Shown piece after piece: positions 56,640 through 64,000 of a stretch of 64,000 bases of DNA (position 1 is the stretch's first letter; every line of letters starts with the position of its first letter). Source of the stretch: Nematopogon swammerdamellus (lineage: Eukaryota; Arthropoda; Insecta; Lepidoptera; Adelidae); assembly GCA_946902875.1 (NCBI GenBank), contig OX336345.1:17019395-17083394 (forward strand), in the 5' to 3' direction. The notes under the pieces were generated by a model. That model did not search any database, was not told where the DNA came from, and saw only the letters and a list, made by a program, of their open reading frames with translations. The position numbers were made by a program, and so were the translations under genes.

Positions 56640-57576
56640 ATGAAGACGAGGTCTCAGTCGAAGAGAGGACCAGAGGCAGCGGATTCACACACACGCCCTG
56701 CATCCGACTCGGGTGCTGTCGACACGGCGGCTGGGCGATCACGACCGGGCACCTCCTCAACCTCGGAGGGCTCGGTCTCGCCCAGCTTTCCTCATATGTC
56801 GGCCGCACACAATACCCCGAGACGTGAGGCAGGAGACGTGAACCCGATGTCTCAAACGGAACCACCGGCGGCGCGACCACCTCCAACACCGCCGCCGGCT
56901 TCTGTTGCAGGAGGAAACCGTCGCAGCGGCTTGAGCTCAGCACATTCTTCACGGTCAGCATCCACGGTCATTGCGCGCAAGTTTGCTGTAGAAGCTCTTC
57001 ATGCGCGCAGGATGCTGGAACGAGAGGCTGAGCGTGAGCGCATTGCTGCCGCACGAGAGCGCGTTGCTGCGGAACGTGAGCGTGAGGTGGCAGAGATGGA
57101 ACTACGGGCGGCGCTTGCTGCCATCGACGCCGCCGCAAGTGCGCATGGTGTCGCCAGCGGCAGCATGCGCACCAGTTCCATGCGCACACAGGATTGGGTT
57201 TATGGTTCCGATTCTGACCCATTACAGGTTAATGATGTTACATTACCTTCACAAAATGAATCGCAGGCATGTAGAACGAACGTCGGCACACAGCTACAGG
57301 ATGAAGCTCTCGCCCAAGACACAATAACGTTCCTAACCCCTGTAAACTTGCCTCACAATGAAAATTTTACACAGCAGGTATTGTGGACGCCGGCTGTCGC
57401 TGGTGCTGCCGTTGCTCGTCAACACGACGCGCTGCCCGTGCGCGATCCTCGGCCACCCGCGACAGAGCAATCGGTGCCGCAACTACCTGAGCGAAATGAA
57501 GCAAAGATGCCGACGAATGCTGGGCTCGCGTCTCTGCGGTCGCCGCTCGCTCAACCACCACTTCTGCCGCCTTCGA
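56640..57576 (+). CDS. Gag, N-terminal fragment
   Basis: An ATG at 56640 opens 312 codons before the frame runs into an internal LTR at 57577. The product starts MKTRSQSKRGPEA and has a Pro/Ser/Thr-rich stretch (residues ~20-100). A strongly charged coiled-coil region follows (about 112-170, with LEREAERERIAAARERVAAE), then a low-complexity Gln/Asn/Pro-rich part. This matches the N-terminal half of insect BEL/Pao Gag; the capsid-like domain and zinc knuckles are absent. The 43 bp between LTR and ATG are a short leader. The remaining tail is antisense-free LTR sequence, ending at 57611. Confidence 0.75.
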
Positions 57577-57699
57577 TGTTCGCGACAGGCAGGTTTGAAA
57601 AATGCCAATAAAGAATCGAAAAATGTAAATACGTTGTCATAGCAACTTGTGATTAAATGGCTGCTTTTTTCCACTGAAATCTCGTTTTCGTCTTTTATA
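57577..57699 (+). repeat. Internal LTR 2
   Basis: 123 bp, one substitution (ctgctt for ctactt) from the outer LTRs. It joins the gag fragment without a target duplication. Confidence 0.9.
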
Positions 57700-57703
57700 T
57701 TGA

Positions 57704-57826
57704 TATAAAAGACGAAAACGAGATTTCAGTGGAAAAAAGTAGCCATTTAATGACAAGTTGCTATGACAACGTATTTTTACATTTTTCTATTTGTTTGGTA
57801 TTTTTCAAACCTGCCTGTCGCAAACA
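57704..57826 (-). repeat. Internal LTR 3, inverted
   Basis: 123 bp in reverse orientation, four bases after LTR 2, forming a ~250-bp palindrome. It is more diverged than the others (TTTGTTTGGTATTTTTC in place of CTTTATTGGCATTTTTC, cgcaaaca for cgcgaaca), so it derives from a different or older copy. Confidence 0.9.
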
Positions 57827-58385
57827 TCCTGCCCCCTTCGTGCTGAAGCACACCTTCACACGGAATCAACCGGCAAGCGCACGAGTTTAGTTTAGTTTAG
57901 TTCGCACTTTTTACACAGGTCGGCGTAAAATCCCTCCGCTTGTTTTCACATCTGCAACGCGAACCACGCCGTCCTTACCCGGGAACACTGCAGTAATGCG
58001 TCCTCTCGGCCAAGTCGCTCGAGGGAGGTTGCCATCGGCTATCAGCACCGGGTCTCCTATGGCCATGTTCTGCACAGGTTCAGCTCCTCGTCGGGGGAGA
58101 AGAGTAGGGAGGTATTCCTTCACCCATCTAGACCAAAAGTGATCGGATAGTCTAATGGCCTTCTTCCAGTCTGATCTTCGCATTAGATCTGCATCGTCAA
58201 GTTGCAAAGGTAGAGGAGATGTAGATGGGGATCCTAGTATAAAATGAAAGGGGGTTAATACTTCGGGATCATTGGGGTCGACTGAAACGTAGGTTAATGG
58301 CCGGGAATTGACTATTGCTTCAGCTTCTAAGAGTAGGGTGTGCAAAACTTCTTCTCTTGGAGCTCGTTCATGAAGAGTTACTTGA
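57827..58385 (-). pseudogene. Inverted fragment of pol 3' end (integrase C-terminus)
   Basis: The minus frame 58378-57911 matches the last ~165 codons of the plus-strand pol (nucleotides ~61967-62499) almost exactly: ERAPREEVLHTLLLEAEAIV, NSRPLTYVS, FWSRWVKEYLP, DGNLPRATWPRGRI and VFPGKDGVVRVADV. At least one residue differs (RITA versus RITS). Near its end a TTTAGTTTAGTTTAG insertion of about 23 bp breaks the frame. It retains the polypurine tract complement TCCTGCCCCCTTCG beside LTR 3. Confidence 0.9.
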
Positions 58386-58508
58386 TGTTCGCGACAGGCA
58401 GGTTTGAAAAATGCCAATAAAGAATCGAAAAATGTAAATACGTTGTCATAGCAACTTGTGATTAAATGGCTGTTTTTTTCCACTGAAATCTCGTTTTCGT
58501 CTTTTATA
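58386..58508 (+). repeat. Internal LTR 4
   Basis: 123 bp; differs from the outer LTRs only at ctgttt for ctactt. Immediately precedes the pol frame. Confidence 0.9.
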
Positions 58509-58510
58509 TA

Positions 58511-61500
58511 TTGGGTATGACAACCGAAACAAAAATAAATTGTGTTAGTTTTTATATCAGAGGTCGGCACAGTGACGAAGTTCACACGGTGCGAAATGCT
58601 CATTCCGTTCCTTCACTCGGTCTGGCCCGACAGACCGTTAGCCGTGTGGACTTGGCCCGCCACCACCACCTCGCTGACTTGGTGGAAGAGCTCGCATACG
58701 AGGACGCCACGCCCACGGTTCTCATAGGTAGCGCGGACTGCCTTTTAACATACTCTAAATGCACAAGGAAGGGTTCTCATTCCGAACCGTTAGCGTGTTT
58801 GACACCTCTGGGCTGGGTCGTTCATGGGTTCGAGTCTAGCAAAACCAAAACTGTGCAATATGTAAACCATACTGTAGTAGAAAGTAGTAGTTTTACCGAT
58901 GATCAGAATCTTGAAAACTTGATAAAGAATCAATACAAGCTCGACTCGATAGGTATTCTGAAAACCGAGTTGTGTACTCAGAATGACCGTCGTGCCCAGG
59001 ACATTCTTGAATCCACATCTCGCCGTCTTTCTACGGGCAGGTTCGAGATTGGCCTCCTGTGGCGTGAGGACAACGCCGAACTTCCGGAAAGTTTCTCTTT
59101 AGCACGTCGTAGGTTAGAAATGATCGAAAAGAAGATGGCGAAAGATTCACTGTTCGCTACTGCATACAAGAAGAACATGAATGATATGCTGGACAAGGGT
59201 TATGCTGAGGAATGTCCTCCTCCTAAAAATGGTATTGAGCTGAACCGTTGCTGGTACTTACCACACTTCGGAGTAACCAATCCGAACAAACCTGGAAAGC
59301 TTAGGATTGTTCACGACGCTGCAGCCAAGAGTCATGGAGTAAGCTTGAACTCATTCTTGTTGCCGGGACCAGACCTTCTTCAACCTCTTCTGGGGATCCT
59401 GTTCAGATTTAGGGAAGGTCGTATTGCAATGACCGCAGATATCCAGGAGATGTTCCCACAGATCAAAATCCGGGAGCAAGATCGTGATGCTCAGAGATTT
59501 CTGTGGCGGGATGGCAACCCAAACGCTGAAATAAGGCAATATAGAATGAGCTCGGTAATCTTCGGTGCTACTTCCAGCCCTTGCACAGCACTTTATGTTA
59601 AGAATAAGAACGCAAAGGACTTCGAAACGGCTTACCCTGATGCAGCTCACGCTATTATTAATGATCACTACATGGACGATTTCATTGGAAGTCTCGATGA
59701 TCCATGTGCTGCTGCACGTCTCGCCTCTGACATAGTGACAGTTCACCAGAAATGCTGCTTTGTCATGAGGAGCTGGGTATCAAACGATCCAACTGTTTTG
59801 GCCAATTTATCACCAGAACTACGACTCATCCAACCATCTAACATTAATCTAGGTTCGATCCAGCCTACTGTTCGCACTCTAGGTCTGATTTGGAATCCTA
59901 CGCGGGATTGCCTGGGTTTCCAAACCGGGTTGCAAGGAGAAGTTCCAGAACAACTTACTAAAAGGAAAGTTTTGTCTCACGTTATGCGCGTTTATGATCC
60001 ACTTGGGCTCTTGGCTCCGATCGTAGTACGCGGTCGTATCCTTTTTCAGCAGACCTGGAGAACTGGAATCGGTTGGGATGAGGCATTCGAACGAGAAGAA
60101 GATGAGCGGTGGCGTGAGTGGTTCATCGACCTCCACGCAGTCAGTACTCTGCATTTACCTCGATGGTATCTGCGTGACCCGGATTTTGCTGTTTGCGAGT
60201 TACACCTTTTCTCGGACGCCAGTGAGCTCGCCTATGGTTGCGTAGCCTACTGGAGATTCACATACGCGGATGGAAAGGTGGAACTCTCCCTTGTGAGCAG
60301 CAAGGCTCGAGTCACGCCGCTAAAACCTTCAACGATACCTAGACTAGAACTGCAGGGCGCACTTATCGCGGCTCGTCTCGCAAATACGATTCGCGATGAG
60401 CATAGGTTAAAACCGACACGAACTCAATATTGGACTGATTCCACTACCGTTCTCGGATGGCTCCGAAGCGATGCTCGCCAGTTCAGAGCATTCGTCGGCC
60501 ATCGAGTTGGTGAGATCTGCGAGACGACAAACGTCGCTGATTGGAGATGGATTCCGAGTGCTCTGAACGTGGCTGACGACGCCACTCGCTCAAAGTCGGG
60601 TCATTTGGGCTCAGACCATCGATGGTTCACCGGCCCTGATTTCCTACTGGAATCTCCGGAAAAATGGCCCACAGAACCGTGTAAGACGGAATCGCATATT
60701 CACAAAGACGTTGATAATGAAATAAAAATGAAACTGATGGACTCAAGTTGCACTACAGTGCAAATCTTGTATGCAACAGTTTCGGCGAATTCTAAGCGAT
60801 TCAGTAACTGGCTACGCTTATTAAGAGCGACTGCATACGCCCACAAATACATCAAAATATTGAAAGATCGCGTTTTGGCAAAGAAGACCAAAAATTCTAC
60901 CGACCCTGACTATCTTGTATCCTTGCGTCGTAAAGTTTCTTCTGTTTCAGATCAGCCAGTGACTCGTACTTCAGTACGAAGGGGGCCACATTTTATTCAA
61001 GATCCTGCGGCTTCTGTACGAAGGGGGCCACACACTGCTCCACTTACATCTACGCAGAAGCCTACTCGCACACTTCCTTCGTCAGACGTTCCCTTGTCCC
61101 CTTCCACTCACACCTTCATCCCACTGAGCGCTAATGATTTACGTGAAGCAGAAACGCACGTTTTACGTCAATGCCAGCAAGACACTTTTGTTCGAGAAAT
61201 AGCCAGCATTCAAGCTGCACGACCGATACCTAAACAAAGTCGACTATGGAATCTCTCACCTGAGCTGGATGACGACGGCATCCTCCGCTTGATTGGACGC
61301 ATAAAATCTGCACCAGAAATTGATGATGAAGCAAAACGACCGATTATACTTGACGGAAGACACTGCACAACACGACTACTAGTAAAAAAGTTTCACGTGG
61401 ATGCTGCACATGCGAATAATGAAATGGTGATAAACCAACTGAGACAACGGTTCTGGATCTTACGTCTACGTGATACCGTGAGAAGTGTTGCAAAAGAATG

Positions 61501-62470
61501 CCAGTTCTGTCGAATACGCCGAGCTACCCCTCCAGAACCACCAATGGGAGACCTCCCTGCCGAGAGACTAGCTCATCACCATCGAGCTTTCACCTTTATT
61601 GGAGTCGATTACTTCGGACCCGTACAAGTAGCTGTTCTTCGCAGACGGGAGAAGAGATATGTGGCGCTTTACACATGCCTAACATCGAGAGCAGTTCACC
61701 TCGAAATAGTCGGAAGTTTGTCGGCAGACGCCGCAATAATGAGCTTACGACGCCTAATAGCACGCAGAGGAGCGCCAACGAAGATATTTTCCGATAATGG
61801 AACTGCCTTTGTCGGAGCGTGTAATGAACTATCAGCACTTTATGATCAGGCTGTTGGTGATTTCGCAGCGAATAAGGGGATACAATGGAGTTTCATCCCG
61901 CCTGCATCCCCGTTCATGGGTGGGGTTTGGGAAAGGCTCGTTAGAAGTGTGAAAACAGCACTGAAAGTAACTCTTCATGAACGAGCTCCAAGAGAAGAAG
62001 TTTTGCACACCCTACTCCTAGAAGCTGAAGCAATAGTCAATTCCCGACCATTAACCTACGTTTCAGTCGACCCCAATGATCCCGAAGTATTAACCCCCTT
62101 TCATTTTATACTAGGATCCCCATCTACATCTCCTCTACCTTTGCAACTTGACGATGCAGATCTAATGCGAAGATCAGACTGGAAGAAGGCCATTAGACTA
62201 TCCGATCACTTTTGGTCTAGATGGGTGAAAGAATACCTCCCTACTCTTCTCCCCCGACGAGGAGCTGAACCTGTGCAGAACATGGCCATAGGAGATCCGG
62301 TGCTGATAGCCGATGGCAACCTCCCTCGAGCGACTTGGCCGAGAGGACGCATTACGTCAGTGTTCCCGGGTAAGGACGGCGTGGTTCGCGTTGCAGATGT
62401 GAAAACAAGCGGAGGGATTTTACGCCGACCTGTAAAGAAACTCGTGCGCTTGCCGGTTGATTGCGTGTGA
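58511..62470 (+). CDS. BEL/Pao Pol, lacking the protease N-terminus
   Basis: About 1319 codons with no stop. In order (residues from 58511): end of the aspartic protease (TPTVLIGSADC, ~67-77); RT (~240-440) with WYLPHFGV, GKLRIVHDAA, MTADIQEMF and catalytic YMDD (387-390); RNase H (~565-690) with FSDASELAYG, TDSTTVLGWL and NVADDATR; integrase zinc finger H..H..C..C (~951-1000, ending CQFCRIRR); integrase core with D (~1032, FIGVDYFGP), D (~1093, FSDNGTAF) and E (~1141, FMGGVWERL); and the C-terminal WPRGRI..VFPGKDGVVRV domain. Translation probably has no proper start here, because the frame continues out of the LTR; in an intact element it would be part of Gag-Pol. The active-site Asp of protease is missing. 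An enzyme for copying and integrating the element's own RNA. Confidence 0.92.
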   Translation: MGMTTETKINCVSFYIRGRHSDEVHTVRNAHSVPSLGLARQTVSRVDLARHHHLADLVEELAYEDATPTVLIGSADCLLTYSKCTRKGSHSEPLACLTPLGWVVHGFESSKTKTVQYVNHTVVESSSFTDDQNLENLIKNQYKLDSIGILKTELCTQNDRRAQDILESTSRRLSTGRFEIGLLWREDNAELPESFSLARRRLEMIEKKMAKDSLFATAYKKNMNDMLDKGYAEECPPPKNGIELNRCWYLPHFGVTNPNKPGKLRIVHDAAAKSHGVSLNSFLLPGPDLLQPLLGILFRFREGRIAMTADIQEMFPQIKIREQDRDAQRFLWRDGNPNAEIRQYRMSSVIFGATSSPCTALYVKNKNAKDFETAYPDAAHAIINDHYMDDFIGSLDDPCAAARLASDIVTVHQKCCFVMRSWVSNDPTVLANLSPELRLIQPSNINLGSIQPTVRTLGLIWNPTRDCLGFQTGLQGEVPEQLTKRKVLSHVMRVYDPLGLLAPIVVRGRILFQQTWRTGIGWDEAFEREEDERWREWFIDLHAVSTLHLPRWYLRDPDFAVCELHLFSDASELAYGCVAYWRFTYADGKVELSLVSSKARVTPLKPSTIPRLELQGALIAARLANTIRDEHRLKPTRTQYWTDSTTVLGWLRSDARQFRAFVGHRVGEICETTNVADWRWIPSALNVADDATRSKSGHLGSDHRWFTGPDFLLESPEKWPTEPCKTESHIHKDVDNEIKMKLMDSSCTTVQILYATVSANSKRFSNWLRLLRATAYAHKYIKILKDRVLAKKTKNSTDPDYLVSLRRKVSSVSDQPVTRTSVRRGPHFIQDPAASVRRGPHTAPLTSTQKPTRTLPSSDVPLSPSTHTFIPLSANDLREAETHVLRQCQQDTFVREIASIQAARPIPKQSRLWNLSPELDDDGILRLIGRIKSAPEIDDEAKRPIILDGRHCTTRLLVKKFHVDAAHANNEMVINQLRQRFWILRLRDTVRSVAKECQFCRIRRATPPEPPMGDLPAERLAHHHRAFTFIGVDYFGPVQVAVLRRREKRYVALYTCLTSRAVHLEIVGSLSADAAIMSLRRLIARRGAPTKIFSDNGTAFVGACNELSALYDQAVGDFAANKGIQWSFIPPASPFMGGVWERLVRSVKTALKVTLHERAPREEVLHTLLLEAEAIVNSRPLTYVSVDPNDPEVLTPFHFILGSPSTSPLPLQLDDADLMRRSDWKKAIRLSDHFWSRWVKEYLPTLLPRRGAEPVQNMAIGDPVLIADGNLPRATWPRGRITSVFPGKDGVVRVADVKTSGGILRRPVKKLVRLPVDCV

Positions 62471-62487
62471 AGGTGTGCTTCAGCACG

Positions 62488-62499
62488 AAGGGGGCAGGA
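62488..62499 (+). promoter_or_regulatory. Polypurine tract
   Basis: AAGGGGGCAGGA directly precedes the 3' LTR, the usual primer for plus-strand DNA synthesis. Its complement also borders inverted LTR 3. Confidence 0.8.
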
Positions 62500-62622
62500 T
62501 GTTCGCGACAGGCAGGTTTGAAAAATGCCAATAAAGAATCGAAAAATGTAAATACGTTGTCATAGCAACTTGTGATTAAATGGCTACTTTTTTCCACTGA
62601 AATCTCGTTTTCGTCTTTTATA
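62500..62622 (+). repeat. Outer 3' LTR (123 bp)
   Basis: By eye identical base for base to 56474-56596; followed by ACAGA (62623-62627). Confidence 0.92.
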
Positions 62623-62627
62623 ACAGA

Positions 62628-62971
62628 GTTATATTTGTATAATTTATACCATGATTATGCTAAACATAATTACAGCTAATCATTTGTAATTACAATTTAG
62701 TTTTTTTTATTTTTGTTTGTGGCATAAGAAAATAATACGTAATCTTGTAAAAAGTGGAACTTAGTTATTGGCTTTATTGTTTTTAAACGGTTTTTTTAAT
62801 TAATATATGGTAACTTGTTTTTTAATGTACATTGTAGCTGTTAAGTTTCCGAAATAAATAAATAAATAAAAAATAATTTCTTCAACAACAAGCGTTTTAT
62901 TGTGTATTTTACTTTATTTTTTTAATTTGAAATTTCATAAGTATTTGAAAGTTATAATATAGAGAAAATAA
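62628..62971. other. AT-rich flank, no gene
   Basis: AT-rich, with an AAATAAATAAATAAATAAAA run at about 62855-62875 that may be an old poly(A)-type tail. Confidence 0.4.
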
Positions 62972-63033
62972 CGCAGAACCAAAGAGTTTGTATTACGTGC
63001 GCAGCGACGTAATACAAACTCTTTGCGCAGAAC
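62972..63033. mobile_element. 46-bp micro-hairpin with 8-bp direct repeats
   Basis: CAAAGAGTTTGTATTACGT (62980-62998) and its exact complement ACGTAATACAAACTCTTTG (63007-63025) flank an 8-nt loop GCGCAGCG. CGCAGAAC occurs immediately on both sides (62972-62979, 63026-63033), like an 8-bp target duplication. The right half resembles sequence at 8617-8650. Confidence 0.85.
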
Positions 63034-63141
63034 GATCATTCACTGAATATCGTTCGTCAGCCTTAGTAGTTCACTGAGCTAGTGTGATAAGTCGACAGCC
63101 ATTCGTGGTCATAAGCACACCTGGGCGCGGTTAGAACTTAG

Positions 63142-63352
63142 TAGGGTTTATCCCGTTCGGGTTGGTACCGGGCTGGATGAAAGATCGGTCGAAGCGGCTA
63201 TGTAAATAGTTCGTGTTTTCCGTCCAGTTCAATATGGCCGGCACGACCAAAGGGAAGCACTGACATGGCACTTAGTTCACCAAGGTGTTATGGGCTGACA
63301 TCGTGGATGTTGTAGGTGATGTGGCCAACCGTGTCCGTTTTGATAAAAACAT
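63142..63352 (+). mobile_element. SINE, central domain and tail
   Basis: TAGGGTTTATCCCGTTCGGG, TTGGTACCGG, CGGCTATGTAAATAGTTCGT, GTTCAATATGGCCGGCACGA, GTTATGGGCTGACATCGTGG, GATGTTGTAGGTGATGTGGC and GTTTTGATAAAAAC. tRNA/5S-type SINE without its head. Confidence 0.8.
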
Positions 63353-63670
63353 GTGAAAATAATAATATTTCACACGTGCTAAGTACATAAACCAGAAGAT
63401 CTGGCTAAAAACTGGGCAGAATTTTTTTTTATCTACTTAAACGAATTCTTAATTTTTCTATCGCTTCATTTTATTTACAGTTGAGACCTAGTTTTTAGAA
63501 ATCGAGTTCCTTCATATATATAAAAACAAGGTTCAATACCTTATTTAAGGCAAAAAACTTAAAAGTTAATACTAAAAGTAGGTACATAGTTAAAAGGTAA
63601 ATTAGGTTAGGTTAAAATCTATGGCCGAGCACACATTTAACCTCACTCCACTGAATTCTTGGAACGTACT
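63353..63670. other. No gene seen
   Basis: AT-rich. Confidence 0.4.
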
Positions 63671-63880
63671 ACCTGGTTATTTAAAGAAAGGGATTGAAAA
63701 TGGCGGCGTTCCTATTTCCTCTCGCTCACACAGTAATGCCGTCTAAAAATAAAGCAATTGTTTGAAGATAAAAATTTGTAAATAAAAAAAAATACTTTAC
63801 AAAAAAAAACATAATTGCATGCCGACTGTACAGCTATAAAGCGCCGCCCCTTTTTAATTCCTTTCTTTAAATAACCAGGT
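63671..63880. mobile_element. MITE with 21-bp perfect TIRs
   Basis: The 21 bases at 63671-63691 (beginning ACCTGGTTATTTAAAGAAAG) are exactly complemented at 63860-63880. 210 bp, with ATGGCGGCGTTCC and AAAGCGCCGCCCC facing each other inside. No target duplication is obvious. Confidence 0.8.
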
Positions 63881-64000
63881 TAAATAGTATTGTGAGCGGT
63901 TCACACAGTGTCACCGACAGCGTGGCACTATGTGAACGTGCGACAACGCATTTAGGCGCCGCGACGCCTCCGCCGCGCCGCCAGTCTGACCTTTTACTTC
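63881..64000. other. Window edge, GC-rich end
   Basis: The last ~60 bases (ggcgccgcgacgcctccgcc) are GC-rich; too short to interpret. Confidence 0.3.

Larger units (their letters stand above)
56469..62627 (+). mobile_element. BEL/Pao LTR retrotransposon, internally rearranged
   Basis: Identical outer LTRs (56474-56596 and 62500-62622) lie inside a 5-bp duplication ACAGA (56469-56473, 62623-62627), as BEL/Pao integrase produces. Order inside: gag N-terminal part; LTR; inverted LTR; inverted 3' end of pol; LTR; pol from mid-protease to the end; polypurine tract; LTR. The gag C-terminus and the protease start are missing. The scrambled block 57577-58508 replaces them. Gene order protease-RT-RNaseH-integrase and the sequence motifs place it in BEL/Pao. 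Presumably non-autonomous, though pol is open. Confidence 0.9.

Noticed and set aside
56467..56961. Minus-strand frame antisense to gag, and other frames through the LTRs
   Set aside because: The LTR is open on the minus strand by composition. These are shadows of gag, pol and LTR sequence.

Overview
The window looks like gene-poor euchromatin of a moth or butterfly (Lepidoptera). This is inferred from AT-rich unique sequence packed with repeats of lepidopteran style: Helitrons ending in a GC-rich hairpin plus CTAG, LINE tails encoding GEAYVQQW followed by (GAT)n, SINEs with a shared central domain, and many short TIR/MITE elements. No complete host protein-coding gene is visible. The best host-gene candidate is one GC-rich exon on the minus strand near 34.76-35.02 kb.

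Layout. 1-0.82 kb: 3' end of a Helitron carrying a captured LINE reverse-transcriptase C-terminus and a 68-bp GC-rich tandem repeat. 2.65-3.1 kb: 52-bp satellite. 6.8-8.3 kb: two LINE relics. 9.4-13.2 kb: SINE-like repeats, a 294-bp MITE and LINE tails. 13.26-15.34 kb: a second Helitron with a 140-bp repeat, a GGGAGA microsatellite split by a SINE, and the 68-bp array. 17-27 kb: scattered SINE/LINE fragments and a 1.2-kb TIR element flanked by TA. 28.56-30.70 kb: a foldback element with two 958-bp arms. 31-33.4 kb: pogo-like MITE, a tRNA/5S-type SINE containing a nested hairpin, another foldback MITE. 34.3-35.0 kb: GC-rich island with the candidate exon. 37.4-41.9 kb: MITE, abutting SINEs and a long LINE RT ORF. 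44.4-44.8 kb: MITE. 45.67-47.96 and 52.61-54.90 kb: two apparently identical 2291-bp Helitrons, the second inserted inside the ORF of another LINE (52.36-55.82 kb). 56.47-62.62 kb: a BEL/Pao LTR element, flanked by a 5-bp duplication, whose interior has been rearranged. 62.9-64 kb: micro-hairpin, SINE, MITE.

How the parts relate. The elements are heavily nested: SINE in microsatellite in Helitron, Helitron in LINE, hairpin in SINE, LTRs inside an LTR element. The Helitron in the LINE is informative: removing 52614-54904 leaves a LINE reading frame of exactly 390 codons with no target duplication. The SINEs are modular. One family joins a tRNA-like A box, a piece of the 5S rRNA internal control region and a B-box-like sequence. 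Other families reuse its central domain or tail with different heads, and a tRNA-headed family shares a 3' tail with the LINE. The Pao element has identical outer LTRs and an open pol of about 1.3 k codons, but its gag is cut off and its protease start is missing, so it is presumably not autonomous.

All family assignments are from reading motifs by eye; no database search was run.
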